64,000 bases of DNA from Oscillospiraceae bacterium (GCA_029098185.1 JAQXNV010000043.1:33105-97104), one strand, 5' to 3'; positions 8,847 to 19,912 are shown, counted from the stretch's first letter. The notes: generated by a model not told the origin, from the sequence alone. Numbers and translations: made by a program.

Positions 8847-11465
8847 TTGGCAGGAAAACATACAAAAAAAGCAGCTCAGCAAAAATCAGCGCCAAAGTCG
8901 GCCCCAAAAAGCCGGAAGCCCGCCCGGGCGTCCACCACCCGGCCGCGGGATGTGGAATCTTTGCGCCGCCGCAATCAGATCACAGCCATCATCCTCTTTG
9001 CCGTAGCGGTGGTGCTGTTGTTCCTCGTCTTTATCCGGGGAGAGTCGGTCTGGATGTGGGTCCATGATTTTATCCTGGGGATGTTCGGCTATCTCAGCAT
9101 CGTTTTGCCCGTATTGCTGGGGTATATCGCCGTCACCATCGCCATGGGACGCTCTTCCAAGCCAAGGACCGTGGGACGCACCATTTTGATCTTTGTCACC
9201 GTGGCGCTGGCCTGTTCGGTGGCGTATATCTTCCAGCACGGCGATGTACAGCACGGCCAGAACTTCTTCCAGAACCTGGGAGATCTATACGTTCTGGGCA
9301 TGGAAAATCAGAGCGCCGGCCTGTTCAGCGGACTCATCGGCATTCCCTTTGTGGCGCTGATGGGCGTGACGGGGGCAAAGATCGTGTCTATCGTGGCGCT
9401 GATCGTTTCCCTGATGCTGCTGACGGGTACATCTCTGCTCCAGCTCTTCCACATGATCACAAAGCCGACCCGAAAAGCAGCGGAGGGGCTCAGTAATGCC
9501 AGGGAGCGCCGGGAAGAAAAACGGGCAGCCCGGCAGAGTGCGCCGCCTCCTGCGTTTGCCGGAGACGATCTGCTGGACATCCCTCTGGACGGAGAAGCAA
9601 AAGCGGCAGCTTCCCGCCGGAAGCTGGAAAACTTTAAGCGCGCCTTTGAAGAGGACGGTAAAGCTGCTCCGGAAAAGGAAGCAGAGACTCGGAGCACCAG
9701 AAAGCGTGACCGCCGTAACGACGTTACCGAGGAGCTGGATCCCATCGATATTCCCCTGCCCACAGAGCCTGCCCGGGGGACAGCGCGGAGCGGCATTCCT
9801 GGGCGGCAAACAGGAACAGAGCCGGAACTGGAAGATGCCGGGGCGGCGGCAGCGGCGGCCGCTTTTGTCAAGAAGATGCAGGAGAGCCAGTCTCAGGAGC
9901 TGGAGGCGGCAGCGGCGGAAGCGATCCCGATGCAGAAGGAAACGTACCGTTTTCCGCCTGTGGAGCTGCTCAAAGCCAGCCCTGTCACCAATCAAAAGGA
10001 CATCACCCGGGAACTGCAGAGCAACGGTCAAAAGCTGGTAGAAGTTTTAAAGAGCTTTGGCGTGCAGACACGGATCGTGGACATCAGCCGTGGCCCGGCA
10101 GTCACCCGGTACGAATTGCAGCCGGCCGCCGGTGTGAAGATCAGCAAGATCACCAATCTGGCCGACGACATCGCCATGAATCTGGCAGCTTCCGGCGTGC
10201 GGATCGAAGCGCCGATCCCCGGTAAGGCTGCTGTCGGCGTGGAGGTGCCAAACAAGAACGTCAGCGTCGTGAAGATGCGGGAGCTCATTGAGTCTGCTGC
10301 CTTCCAAAATGCCAAGAGTAAGCTGACAGTGGCGCTGGGACGGGATATTTCCGGCAAGATCACTCTGGCCGACCTTGCCAGGATGCCCCACCTGCTCATT
10401 GCCGGCGCCACCGGTTCCGGTAAATCGGTGTGCATCAACTCGCTCATCATCAGCCTGCTGTATAAAGCGTCGCCCGACGAGGTAAAGCTGCTGATGGTAG
10501 ACCCTAAAGTGGTGGAGCTGGGCATTTATAACGGCATTCCCCATCTGCTGGTGCCGGTAGTCACCGATCCCCGAAAGGCCGCCGGCGCCCTGGGCTGGGC
10601 CGTGACGGAGATGCTCAACCGCTACAAGACCTTTGCGGACAACAACGTCCGGGATCTTTCGGGCTACAACGAGATGGTGGGCGACGGCATGGTGCGGCAG
10701 GATGGTGTCAAGCTGGAGCCCATGCCCCAGATCGTCATCATCATCGACGAGCTGGCCGATCTGATGATGGCCGCCCCCAACGAGGTGGAGGATTCCATCT
10801 GCCGATTGGCCCAGATGGCCCGTGCTGCCGGAATGCACCTGGTCATTGCCACCCAGCGGCCGTCAGTCGATGTCATCACTGGCGTCATCAAGGCCAATAT
10901 TCCCAGCCGTATCGCCTTTGCCGTGTCGTCCCAGATCGACTCCCGCACGATCCTGGACGGTTCCGGCGCCGAAAAGCTCCTGGGCCGCGGCGATATGCTT
11001 TTTGCGCCGTCGGGCTCGCCGAAGCCCATGCGGGTGCAGGGCTGTTTTGTCGATGACAAAGAGGTGGAGCAGATCACCTCTTTTGTGAAGAAAAAGCATG
11101 AGACAGAATACGATAAGGCCGTCATTGAGGAGATCGAAAAGAATGCCGTGGAAAGCAAATCCGGCAAGGAAGAAGCATCCGACAGCACCGGCAGTACCGA
11201 TCCCATGATGCCGGAAGCCATCAAGTGCGTGGTGGAGGCGGGACAAGCCTCTACATCGCTGCTCCAGCGGCGGCTGCGGCTGGGCTATGCCCGTGCCGGT
11301 CGGCTCATCGATGAGATGGAGCAGATGGGCATCGTCGGCCCCCATGAAGGCTCTAAGCCGCGGCAAGTGCTGATGACGTACCAGCAATACCTGGAGATGC
11401 AGATGCAGCAAAACGGCGAAGGCAGCAGTCCGTCAACGGCTTCTGTCAACGAGCCGCTGGAATAA
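8847..11465 (+). CDS. FtsK/SpoIIIE DNA translocase
   Basis: Four N-terminal TM segments, Walker A GATGSGKS, gamma domain near C-terminus; TTG start. Confidence 0.95.
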   Translation: MAGKHTKKAAQQKSAPKSAPKSRKPARASTTRPRDVESLRRRNQITAIILFAVAVVLLFLVFIRGESVWMWVHDFILGMFGYLSIVLPVLLGYIAVTIAMGRSSKPRTVGRTILIFVTVALACSVAYIFQHGDVQHGQNFFQNLGDLYVLGMENQSAGLFSGLIGIPFVALMGVTGAKIVSIVALIVSLMLLTGTSLLQLFHMITKPTRKAAEGLSNARERREEKRAARQSAPPPAFAGDDLLDIPLDGEAKAAASRRKLENFKRAFEEDGKAAPEKEAETRSTRKRDRRNDVTEELDPIDIPLPTEPARGTARSGIPGRQTGTEPELEDAGAAAAAAAFVKKMQESQSQELEAAAAEAIPMQKETYRFPPVELLKASPVTNQKDITRELQSNGQKLVEVLKSFGVQTRIVDISRGPAVTRYELQPAAGVKISKITNLADDIAMNLAASGVRIEAPIPGKAAVGVEVPNKNVSVVKMRELIESAAFQNAKSKLTVALGRDISGKITLADLARMPHLLIAGATGSGKSVCINSLIISLLYKASPDEVKLLMVDPKVVELGIYNGIPHLLVPVVTDPRKAAGALGWAVTEMLNRYKTFADNNVRDLSGYNEMVGDGMVRQDGVKLEPMPQIVIIIDELADLMMAAPNEVEDSICRLAQMARAAGMHLVIATQRPSVDVITGVIKANIPSRIAFAVSSQIDSRTILDGSGAEKLLGRGDMLFAPSGSPKPMRVQGCFVDDKEVEQITSFVKKKHETEYDKAVIEEIEKNAVESKSGKEEASDSTGSTDPMMPEAIKCVVEAGQASTSLLQRRLRLGYARAGRLIDEMEQMGIVGPHEGSKPRQVLMTYQQYLEMQMQQNGEGSSPSTASVNEPLE

Positions 11466-11477
11466 AGGAGGAGGAAA

Positions 11478-13409
11478 ATGGCCTTTTTACCGATTACAAA
11501 ACAGGAGATCGAAGCGCTGGGCTGGGATGCGCCGGACTTTGTCGTGGTGACGGGGGATGCCTATGTGGATCACCCTACCTTTGGCACGGCGATCATTTCC
11601 CGGATCTTGGAGCACTATGGCTACAAGGTGGCCATCCTGGCCCAGCCGGACTGGCACAGTGACCGGGATTTTACCCGGTTTGGCCGGCCGCGGCTGGGAT
11701 TCATGGTGTCCTCCGGCAATATCGACTCCATGGTGGCCCACTATACCGCCGCTAGGAAAAAGCGAAGTGACGACGCTTATTCTGCCGGGCGCAAAGCCGG
11801 CAAGCGGCCCGACCGGGCAGTCATCGTCTACACCAGGAAGATCAAGGAGATCTATCCCGACTGCCCGGTCATCATCGGCGGACTGGAAGCGTCTTTGCGC
11901 CGGTTTGCCCACTACGATTACTGGGATGACTGCGTAAAGCCGTCCATTTTGCTGGAATCCGGCGCCGATCTGCTGTCCTACGGCATGGGAGAAAAGCAGA
12001 CGCTGGAGATCGCCGCCCGGTTAAACGACGGCGAGCCGATCTCCGCCCTGACAGATATCCGGGGCACCTGTTATGCCATCCCGACCAGCCAGTATCAGCC
12101 GGGCCCGGCGGTGGACTGTCCCAGCTATGAGCAGGTGTGCAGATCGAAGCGGGAATACGCCATCTCCTGCCGAAAACAGCAGGACGAGCAGGACGCTGTC
12201 ATTGGCCGCAAGGTCATCCAGAAGCACGGCAATGTCATCGTTGTCCAGAACCCGCCCATGCCCATGCTCGACCAGCAGGAGCTGGACGCTGTTTACGAGC
12301 TGCCCTACGAGCGGACCTATCATCCCGTCTACGAAAAGGAAGGGGGCGTGCCGGCGATTCAGGAGGTGGAGTTTTCCATCACCCACAACCGGGGGTGCTT
12401 TGGCGCCTGTAATTTCTGCTCCATTGCCTTTCACCAGGGCAGGATGATCACATCCCGCAGTGAGGAATCCATTTTGCGGGAGGCAAAGCTGCTGACAGAA
12501 AAGCCCAACTTTAAAGGGTACATTCATGACGTAGGCGGCCCCACGGCCAATTTCCGGACCTGTGCCTGTAAAAAGCAGGCAAAGCACGGACTGTGCAAGG
12601 ACCGGAAATGTCTTGCGCCGACGCCCTGCAAAGCACTGCAGGTGGACCACACAGAATATCTGGATATTCTGCGAAAGCTGCGCGCGCTGCCAAAGGTGAA
12701 GAAGGTCTTTATCCGTTCCGGCATCCGATACGATTATCTCATGGAGGACAAGGATGACACCTTCTTCCGGGAATTGGTGGAGCATCACGTCAGCGGCCAG
12801 CTAAAGGTAGCGCCGGAGCATTGCTCGGCCGCCGTGCTGGACAAGATGGGCAAGCCCCACATCCAGGCCTATAAAGCGTTCCAGAAGCGGTTTTTTGCGA
12901 TCACCAAATCGGTGGGTAAGGAGCAGTATCTGGTGCCGTACCTGATGTCGTCCCACCCGGGCAGTACGTTGAAGGACGCCGTGGAGCTGGCCCTATTCTT
13001 AAAAGAAGAAAACCTGCGTCCGGAGCAGGTCCAGGATTTTTATCCCACGCCGGGGACCATCTCCACCTGTATGTTTTATACCGAACTGGACCCCTATACG
13101 CTGGAACCGGTATTTGTGCCGAAAACGGCAAAGGAAAAGGCCATGCAGCGGGCATTGCTCCAATATTTTAACCCGAAGAACCAGAAGCTGGTCATCGAAG
13201 CGCTAAAGGCGGCGGGACGCACTGATCTGATCGGCAACAGTGAGCGCTGTCTTGTACGGCCGCTGCCGGGAACGCATTTGGGCCAGAAGGAGCGCAGGCA
13301 AAACAGTAAAAACGCTGTCAGCGCCAAAGGAAAGGGAAAACGCACATGGAACGGCAACGAAAAACGCCACGCCGCGCCAAAGTCTCGTGGAAGCGGACGG
13401 CGGCCCTGA
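11478..13409 (+). CDS. YgiQ family radical SAM protein
   Basis: GCFGACNFCSIAFHQGR (CxxxCxxC) and YgiQ N-terminus GWDAPDFVVVTGDAYVDHPTFG. Confidence 0.93.
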   Translation: MAFLPITKQEIEALGWDAPDFVVVTGDAYVDHPTFGTAIISRILEHYGYKVAILAQPDWHSDRDFTRFGRPRLGFMVSSGNIDSMVAHYTAARKKRSDDAYSAGRKAGKRPDRAVIVYTRKIKEIYPDCPVIIGGLEASLRRFAHYDYWDDCVKPSILLESGADLLSYGMGEKQTLEIAARLNDGEPISALTDIRGTCYAIPTSQYQPGPAVDCPSYEQVCRSKREYAISCRKQQDEQDAVIGRKVIQKHGNVIVVQNPPMPMLDQQELDAVYELPYERTYHPVYEKEGGVPAIQEVEFSITHNRGCFGACNFCSIAFHQGRMITSRSEESILREAKLLTEKPNFKGYIHDVGGPTANFRTCACKKQAKHGLCKDRKCLAPTPCKALQVDHTEYLDILRKLRALPKVKKVFIRSGIRYDYLMEDKDDTFFRELVEHHVSGQLKVAPEHCSAAVLDKMGKPHIQAYKAFQKRFFAITKSVGKEQYLVPYLMSSHPGSTLKDAVELALFLKEENLRPEQVQDFYPTPGTISTCMFYTELDPYTLEPVFVPKTAKEKAMQRALLQYFNPKNQKLVIEALKAAGRTDLIGNSERCLVRPLPGTHLGQKERRQNSKNAVSAKGKGKRTWNGNEKRHAAPKSRGSGRRP

Positions 13410-14302
13410 TCTTGGCAGCAGTCTGTGTCATCGGTTCGCTGGCCATCACCGTGACCGGGACATGGAAGCAGGTCTATGGCTTTTTTGGCCTGACCGAATT
13501 GGGCGATGAAGCGGAAAGCGCGCCTTTTTCGCTCCATGTCCTGGACGTGGGAAAGGCTGATGCGCTCCTTGTCTGCTGCGGCGACAGCCGGATGCTGGTA
13601 GACTGCGGCCGCAGTCCCGATGGGGATGCCGTTGCCCTGTACCTGCAAAAGCGGGGCATCTCCCATTTGGATTATGCCATCTGTACCCATCCCGACAGCG
13701 ACCATGTGGGCGGTTATGGCACGCTGCTGCAAAAGGTCAGCGTAAACAGCTTTTTCGCGCCGCCCCTCGATGAAAACTTGACAAAAGATAACGAAGTGTA
13801 CAAGTCCCTGCTGGAGGTACTGGACGAAAAGCAGGTGCTGCGGAAAACCATGCGCTCCGGCGACACCTTTTCCCTAGGACAAGCGTTTGTGCAGGTGCTG
13901 TGGCCTCAGGAGGCCATGGACAGTACCAACGACAGCTCTCTGGTGCTGAGGATCACCTATGGCGACACCCGATTTTTGCTCATGGGCGACGCCGGGGAGA
14001 AAGTGGAAGCGCAGCTTTTGTCCAGCGGGGAGGACCTCAGGGCCGATGTGCTAAAAGTCGGCCACCACGGCAGTAAGACCGCCAGCACAGACGCATTTTT
14101 AGAAGCGGTATCGCCGCAGTATGGCGTGATCTCCGTAGGCGAGGACCGCAATCAGCTGCCAAAGGACGAAACGCTCCGGCGGCTGGAAAAGCATCAGATC
14201 ATCACCTGCCGCACGGATCTGGACGGTGACGTACTGTTTCTCAGCGATGGCAAAACGATCACCGCGAAAACACAATATGACGCCGGCGCTTTGGCCGGAT
14301 AG
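13346..14302 (+). CDS. ComEC-like metallo-beta-lactamase-fold hydrolase with N-terminal TM
   Basis: DVGKADALLV, THPDSDHVGGY, LKVGHHGSKTAS. Confidence 0.88.
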   Translation: MERQRKTPRRAKVSWKRTAALILAAVCVIGSLAITVTGTWKQVYGFFGLTELGDEAESAPFSLHVLDVGKADALLVCCGDSRMLVDCGRSPDGDAVALYLQKRGISHLDYAICTHPDSDHVGGYGTLLQKVSVNSFFAPPLDENLTKDNEVYKSLLEVLDEKQVLRKTMRSGDTFSLGQAFVQVLWPQEAMDSTNDSSLVLRITYGDTRFLLMGDAGEKVEAQLLSSGEDLRADVLKVGHHGSKTASTDAFLEAVSPQYGVISVGEDRNQLPKDETLRRLEKHQIITCRTDLDGDVLFLSDGKTITAKTQYDAGALAG

Positions 14303-14313
14303 GAGGAATCATC

Positions 14314-14565
14314 ATGGCAAAAACGATGAGCATCGACCGGTTTGAAGGCGGCTACGCCATTTGCGAGCCCCTGACAGACGGAAAGCCCAAAAAGAAAAAA
14401 GAGCAGCACTATTACGGCATCGACATCACAGAACTGCCACAAGGCGCAAAGGAAGGGGATGTGCTGGTCATCGGTGACGACGGCACGTTGACCCTGGACG
14501 AAGCAGCCACAAAATCTCGCCGGGAAAAGCTGCAAAAGCTGCAAAAAAGCGTCTGGGAGGACTAG
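14314..14565 (+). CDS. DUF3006-like protein
   Basis: SIDRFEGGYAICE motif; follows the ComEC-like hydrolase. Confidence 0.75.
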   Translation: MAKTMSIDRFEGGYAICEPLTDGKPKKKKEQHYYGIDITELPQGAKEGDVLVIGDDGTLTLDEAATKSRREKLQKLQKSVWED

Positions 14566-14580
14566 TTCCGGACAAAAGAA

Positions 14581-14607
14581 AAAGCCTGCGCAAAGCAGGC
14601 TTTTTTT
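14581..14607. terminator. Terminator between convergent DUF3006 and argS
   Basis: AAAGCCTGCgcaaaGCAGGCTTTTTTT. Confidence 0.85.
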
Positions 14608-14624
14608 GATGCTGTTTTCGATGC

Positions 14625-16319
14625 TTACATCTTCTCCGGTGTGGAGATCTTAAACATGGTCAGCACGTTGCAGATGACCGTAGAGGTGGCGTCGCACAGA
14701 GCCATTCTGGCAGCAGTCAGATGCGGGTCGTCCCCCTTGACCCGGCAGGCGTCGTAGAACTTGTGGAACAGCGTTGCCAGCTCGATGACGTAGCGGGTGA
14801 GGACAGACGGGTTGTAGTCCTTGGCAGATAGGATGATCTGGTCGGTGTAGGCGGCCAGGTGGCGCATCAGCTCGATCTCTGCCGGAGCAGTCAGCAGCGC
14901 AAGCTCCTCATCGGTGCAGGGACGCAGATGGATGCCGTCCTGTGCCAGCGCACGGAAGATGCTGCAAATTCTGGCCCGAGCGTACTGGACGTAGTAGACC
15001 GGGTTCTGGGCGTCCTCCTTCACAGCCAGGTCCAGATCGAATTCCATCTGGGTGTTGGCTTCCCGCATAGTAAAGAAGAACCGGGCGGAATCCACCGGGA
15101 CTTCCTCTAACAGGTCGCCTAATTGGATGGCCTTGCCGGTCCGCTTGCTCATGCGTACCACTTCACCGTCCTGTACCAGCCGGACCAACTGCATCAGGAT
15201 CACGTCCAGCTTATCGCCGTCCAATCCCACAGCGTTCATGGCGCCCTTCATCCGGGCAACGTGACCGTGGTGGTCGGCGCCCCAAATGTCGATGCACCGG
15301 GAAAAGCCCCGCTTTTGGAACTTGTTCCGGTGATAGGCGATGTCGGCGGCAAAGTAGGTGGGATTGCCGTTTTGGCGCACCAGGACATCATCCTTTTCCG
15401 CGCCGTACGCCGTGGCCTTGTACCAGAGAGCGCCTTCCTTTTCGTAGGTCATGCCCCGGCCCTTGAGGATCTGGATCGTTTCGGCCACTTCGCCGTTCTG
15501 GTGCAGCTCGCTCTCCAGGAACCACTTGTCGTAGGTGATGCGGTACTTGTTTAAGTCAGACTGCATCTTCTCGATATTCTTTGGCAGGGCATAGCCCACC
15601 AGTGCCCGCTTGCGGACATCCTCGTTGGTGTGGAGGAATTCCTCGCCGTAGATGGTGGCAAATTCGGCGGCGCGCTCTTTAATATCCTCGCCCTGATAGC
15701 CGTCCTCCGGGAAGGGAACAGCATCCTCGCCCTGGTAGATCTGGAGATAGCGGGCGTTTAAGGAGTTGGCGAATTTCTCGATCTGGTTGCCGGCGTCATT
15801 GACGTAAAATTCCCGCCATACGTTGTAGCCTGCGGCATCCAGCACGGCGGAGAGACAGTCGCCCAGGGCGCCGCCTCTGGCATTGCCCATGTGCATGGGG
15901 CCGGTGGGGTTGGCGGAGACGAATTCCACCATGACCTTTTCGCCTTTGCCGTAGTCGCTGCGACCGTAGTCCTTGCCCAGTTTTTGAATATCCTGCATCA
16001 CGTCGATGTAGAACCGCTGGTCGAGGAAAAAGTTGATAAAGCCCGGACCGGCGATGGCAAAGCGATTGAGGTAGGTGCCGGAAAGATCCAGGTGATCGGT
16101 GATGGCTTCGGCGATCTTCCGAGGGGCCTGATGGAACGATTTGGCCGAGACCATAGCCAGGTTGGTGGCATAGTCGCCGTGGGTGTGGTCGGCAGGCACC
16201 TCGATGGCGAAATCGGGAATGGCGCATTCGGGCAGATCGCCTGCGGCCATGGCAGCGTTAGCGGCGTCGATGAGACGCTGCTTGAGCTGCTCGGTAGCTT
16301 GATGAACGAGTTTTGACAT
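14625..16319 (-). CDS. argS: Arginyl-tRNA synthetase
   Basis: VEFVSANPTGPMHMGNARGGALGD; SKRTGKAI; C-terminal anticodon domain. Confidence 0.97.
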   Translation of the reverse strand: MSKLVHQATEQLKQRLIDAANAAMAAGDLPECAIPDFAIEVPADHTHGDYATNLAMVSAKSFHQAPRKIAEAITDHLDLSGTYLNRFAIAGPGFINFFLDQRFYIDVMQDIQKLGKDYGRSDYGKGEKVMVEFVSANPTGPMHMGNARGGALGDCLSAVLDAAGYNVWREFYVNDAGNQIEKFANSLNARYLQIYQGEDAVPFPEDGYQGEDIKERAAEFATIYGEEFLHTNEDVRKRALVGYALPKNIEKMQSDLNKYRITYDKWFLESELHQNGEVAETIQILKGRGMTYEKEGALWYKATAYGAEKDDVLVRQNGNPTYFAADIAYHRNKFQKRGFSRCIDIWGADHHGHVARMKGAMNAVGLDGDKLDVILMQLVRLVQDGEVVRMSKRTGKAIQLGDLLEEVPVDSARFFFTMREANTQMEFDLDLAVKEDAQNPVYYVQYARARICSIFRALAQDGIHLRPCTDEELALLTAPAEIELMRHLAAYTDQIILSAKDYNPSVLTRYVIELATLFHKFYDACRVKGDDPHLTAARMALCDATSTVICNVLTMFKISTPEKM

Positions 16320-16331
16320 GGAGATCCTCCT

Positions 16332-16796
16332 TTATGCTTCGGCGATGGGTTGGTCATCGCCGGCTTCTTTGATCTTGATGGTGATGGCGTTGATGCTGGA
16401 CAGATTGGTGTTGACGTCCAGGGTATACTCCATCTCGATTGTCCCGCCGGTGTCGGTGAGCTGGTCGTCGATCCGGGAGGTGAACACGCCGAGGGTCAGG
16501 CAGCCAAAGGCCGTGCCGTACTGGCACAGATGACGCTTGCCCTGCTCCAGCACCAGATTGGTCCTGCCGTGCTGGGGCGTATTGCGGATCAGCGAAACGA
16601 TCTCATGGTCGCCGGTGGCGTCCACCTTCAGGGTCGAGGTCTGTTCCGTCTGATTTTCCTGTTCAAATTCCCGGTATACGATATACCGCTTGCCGTCCCG
16701 CAAAACGTAGGCGCCTTTGGTGGTCAGGGTGAATTCCTCCACCGTGTCCTCAATGCGTTGGCGGTTTGTGATTTCAATGAGATATTTTTCTTCCAT
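16332..16796 (-). CDS. DUF1934 (YwiB-like) protein
   Basis: Beta-barrel-like sequence directly upstream of argS. Confidence 0.75.
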   Translation of the reverse strand: MEEKYLIEITNRQRIEDTVEEFTLTTKGAYVLRDGKRYIVYREFEQENQTEQTSTLKVDATGDHEIVSLIRNTPQHGRTNLVLEQGKRHLCQYGTAFGCLTLGVFTSRIDDQLTDTGGTIEMEYTLDVNTNLSSINAITIKIKEAGDDQPIAEA

Positions 16797-17645
16797 TTAT
16801 GCTTCACTTTCTGTTGTTTTAGCGTGGGCCTCCGCAAACTCCACGATGTCGATATAGCTGACGTTGTCGGTCACATCCCGGTCCAAAAACAGGGAGGCCG
16901 CCTTGGAAAAGCCCTCTGTACTGTCGCTGACGAAGAAGGAACATCGGCCCGTCTCGCCGCTTTCGCACAGGGCGTTTTCCTTGCGGAGCAGCTCCATGGC
17001 GCAGGCGGCAGTCTCCCGGCCGCTGTCGATAAGCACCACCTGCGGCCCCATGACCTGCTGGATGGTCTCCCGCAGAAGGGGATAGTGGGTGCAGCCCATG
17101 ATGAGGGTATCGACGCCGGCCTGTTTTAGCGGCGCCAGATAGCGCTCGGCCACCAGACGGGGAACGGGATTGTCCGGGTGGTAGAAATCGTTTTCCACCA
17201 GGGGGACAAAGAGGGGGCAGTCCTGCTCAAAGACAGAGAGATGTTTATCCAGGGCGTGGATGGCCCGGCGATAGGAGCCGCTGCGGATAGTGGCCGTTGT
17301 GCCGATGACGCCGATCTTGCCGTTGCGGGTAGCAAGGCAGGAGGCCAGCGCCGTGGGGCGCACCACGCCGGTATAGGGTACCGGGAGAGCATCGCCCAGC
17401 GCGCCGGCAACGGAGCTGACAGTGCCGCAGGCAGCGATGACCAGCTTAACATCCTTTGAGCGGAGAAAGGCCATATCCTGGGCGGCGTATTTTAAGATGG
17501 TCTCCCGGCTGCGGGTGCCATAAGGAACCCGGCCGGTGTCCCCAAAGTAGACGACGTTTTCCTGGGGCATGATGTTGAGGATTTCCCGCACGGCAGTCAG
17601 TCCGCCGAGGCCGGAATCGAAAACGCCGATGGGTCTGTTATCCAT
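16797..17645 (-). CDS. murI: Glutamate racemase
   Basis: IGVFDSGLGGLT, GDTGRVPYG, GCTHYPLL; start at 17645 or an upstream TTG. Confidence 0.92.
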   Translation of the reverse strand: MDNRPIGVFDSGLGGLTAVREILNIMPQENVVYFGDTGRVPYGTRSRETILKYAAQDMAFLRSKDVKLVIAACGTVSSVAGALGDALPVPYTGVVRPTALASCLATRNGKIGVIGTTATIRSGSYRRAIHALDKHLSVFEQDCPLFVPLVENDFYHPDNPVPRLVAERYLAPLKQAGVDTLIMGCTHYPLLRETIQQVMGPQVVLIDSGRETAACAMELLRKENALCESGETGRCSFFVSDSTEGFSKAASLFLDRDVTDNVSYIDIVEFAEAHAKTTESEA

Positions 17646-17667
17646 AGTGAACGATCCATCCTCCAAA

Positions 17668-18738
17668 TTACTTTCTGGCAAAAGCCAGGTCGATCAGGGC
17701 GTCCAGCAGTTCTCCGTAGGGCAGCCCTGTTTTCTCCCACAGCTTGGGGTACATACTGATATTGGTAAAGCCGGGCATGGTGTTGAGCTCGTTGAGGAAG
17801 ATCTTCCCGTCGCTTTTGCGCACGAAGAAATCTACCCGGGCAAGGCCGCCGCAGCCGAGAGAACGGTAGGCGTAAACGGCGGTGCGGCGGATCTCCTCGG
17901 CGGTCTCCTCAGGAATCCGTGCCGGGAGGAAGAGCTGGGACGTACCGTTGATATATTTGTCCTCGTAGTCGTAGAAATCAGCGCTGGAGGCGATCTCGCC
18001 GACGATAGAGGCCTTTGGCTCCTCGTTGCCCAGAACGGCGCATTCTACCTCCTGGCCAAGGATCCCCTCCTCGATGACGATGCGGCTATCCTCGTGGGCA
18101 GCCTTTTGGATGGCGTCGTCCAGCTCTGCTTCACAGTGGACCTTGCTGACGCCCACAGAGGACCCGGCGTTGGCCGGCTTGACAAAGACCGGGTAGCCGC
18201 CGAGACGGCTGTCGATCTCCCGGCGGATCTCATCTTTTCGCTTGTCATAGTCCCGGCTATATAGCCACAGGAACTCTGCCTGGGGCACGCCGGCGGCCTC
18301 CAGCAGCGTGTTGGTGACGCTCTTGTCCATGCAGGCGGCAGAGGACAGCAGATCGCAGCCCACAAAGGGGATGCCGCTCAATTGCAGCAATCCCTGCAGC
18401 GTGCCGTCCTCGCCGTTTTTGCCGTGGAGCACCGGAAAGACCACATCTACCTTTTGGAGCGCAAAGCCGTCGTCCTGCCGGACAATGAGGCCGCGGGTGG
18501 AATGATCCGGGGAGAAAAAGGCGGTGCGATTGTCGGGATGCGATTCCCAGGAGCCGTCGGCGATCTGCTCGATGTCGCCGCAGAAGCGCAGCCAGCGGCC
18601 ATCTCCGGTGATGCCGATCATGATGACATCGTACCGGTCACGGGACAGGTGGCGCAGCACCGATGTGACAGACAGCAGAGAAACGTCGTGTTCCGAGGAC
18701 ACGCCGCCAAACAAAACGGCAACAGTTTTTTTATCCAT
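17668..18738 (-). CDS. ddl: D-alanine--D-alanine ligase
   Basis: VLFGGVSSEHDVS, FPVLHGKNGEDGTLQG, KPANAGSSVGVSK, NELNTMPGFT. Confidence 0.96.
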   Translation of the reverse strand: MDKKTVAVLFGGVSSEHDVSLLSVTSVLRHLSRDRYDVIMIGITGDGRWLRFCGDIEQIADGSWESHPDNRTAFFSPDHSTRGLIVRQDDGFALQKVDVVFPVLHGKNGEDGTLQGLLQLSGIPFVGCDLLSSAACMDKSVTNTLLEAAGVPQAEFLWLYSRDYDKRKDEIRREIDSRLGGYPVFVKPANAGSSVGVSKVHCEAELDDAIQKAAHEDSRIVIEEGILGQEVECAVLGNEEPKASIVGEIASSADFYDYEDKYINGTSQLFLPARIPEETAEEIRRTAVYAYRSLGCGGLARVDFFVRKSDGKIFLNELNTMPGFTNISMYPKLWEKTGLPYGELLDALIDLAFARK

Positions 18739-19029
18739 TCAAAAAACCCTCCATTTATTATCGGAATACAAACTGTGTTGCTTTTGATAGAAAGATTCTA
18801 AAGAATAATCATAACACATCCCAACCAATGGCGCAACTTACAATTCCCGCAATTTTTGCACAAACGCAAAAGACGTTCCGCCGGCGCTTTAGGGAAAAGT
18901 CAGAAAAGAATCAAAACAAAAGGGTGACAAACAGCGCAAAATAGTGTATAATGACTGGTAATCATGGAAAGCAATCGGGCAAAGGCGCCCGGATTTTTTG
19001 AAAAGGATAGACAGAGCGGAGGAATCATT

Positions 19030-19863
19030 TTGGAAGAAAAAGCATTTGAGTTGATTGCTTCCCAGACCGAAAAGGTGCTGGAGAAGCAGGGCTTTCGGCG
19101 GCAAAAAGGCAAGGTAGAGGAAAAGGATGGCACGGCGGTGGTTTTTGTCGGCGAGAACACGGCCTACAGCATCCTTTACAATAAAGCTGGCAAGCAGTTT
19201 GAGCTGCGCAGCACCCTGATGACCGACGAAGGTCCCGACGACGGCAACTGGAAGTCGATCTCCAACTGGATCTTCGACCCGGAAACAGACACCACCAAAG
19301 AGGCGGAGTCCATCGCCAACGACTTCTGCACCACATTGGACGACTCTAAGCGCCGGGCAGCCATCCGCGCGGCAAAGCGCAAGGCTACCAAGGATAACGA
19401 CAACAACCCTGGTCCGGTGTTCTTCTACAAGCGGCTGGTCAGCGTGTTCCCGGAATTGCGGGAGGAGATCGCCGAGGAGCGGGAAGCCTATGAGGATTTC
19501 CGTGCCGTGACCTTTGCCAGAGCCCACATCGTGCCGAAGATCGACGCTTTGGGCAAGAAGAAAACGTCCCAGCAGCTAAAAAAGGTCTGCAATCTGTGCG
19601 AGGAATTTTACAAGAACGGCGACATGGACGTCCGGTCCATCATCACCATGGTCATCTTTAACGGCGTCAGCGTAGAATCCCGGGACAATATGCTCGCCTA
19701 CATGAGCGACACGTTCCAGAAGTACTACAAAAAGTGCGAAAAGTACAAGACAAAGACGGTCAAGCCCGAAAAGGTCAAGAAGTCCGATCTGCGCCGGTCT
19801 GCCAGCAGCGACATCCCGGAGCGTCTTTCCGGCGATGTGCCAAAGGAATACCGCAACAAATAA
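19030..19863 (+). CDS. Conserved-looking hypothetical protein
   Basis: TTG start preceded by GCGGAGGAATCATT; 277-aa charged soluble ORF with codon usage like its neighbours; terminator follows. Confidence 0.7.
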   Translation: MEEKAFELIASQTEKVLEKQGFRRQKGKVEEKDGTAVVFVGENTAYSILYNKAGKQFELRSTLMTDEGPDDGNWKSISNWIFDPETDTTKEAESIANDFCTTLDDSKRRAAIRAAKRKATKDNDNNPGPVFFYKRLVSVFPELREEIAEEREAYEDFRAVTFARAHIVPKIDALGKKKTSQQLKKVCNLCEEFYKNGDMDVRSIITMVIFNGVSVESRDNMLAYMSDTFQKYYKKCEKYKTKTVKPEKVKKSDLRRSASSDIPERLSGDVPKEYRNK

Positions 19864-19883
19864 GACGGAGCACCGTCAGCAAC

Positions 19884-19912
19884 AGCCGCCCCTTTTGGGC
19901 GGCTTTTTTGCG
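19884..19912 (+). terminator. Terminator
   Basis: AGCCGCCCcttttGGGCGGCTTTTTT. Confidence 0.85.

Noticed and set aside
9285-10031. 248-aa minus-strand ORF opposite ftsK/spoIIIE
   Set aside because: Antisense of the low-complexity linker; no coding evidence.
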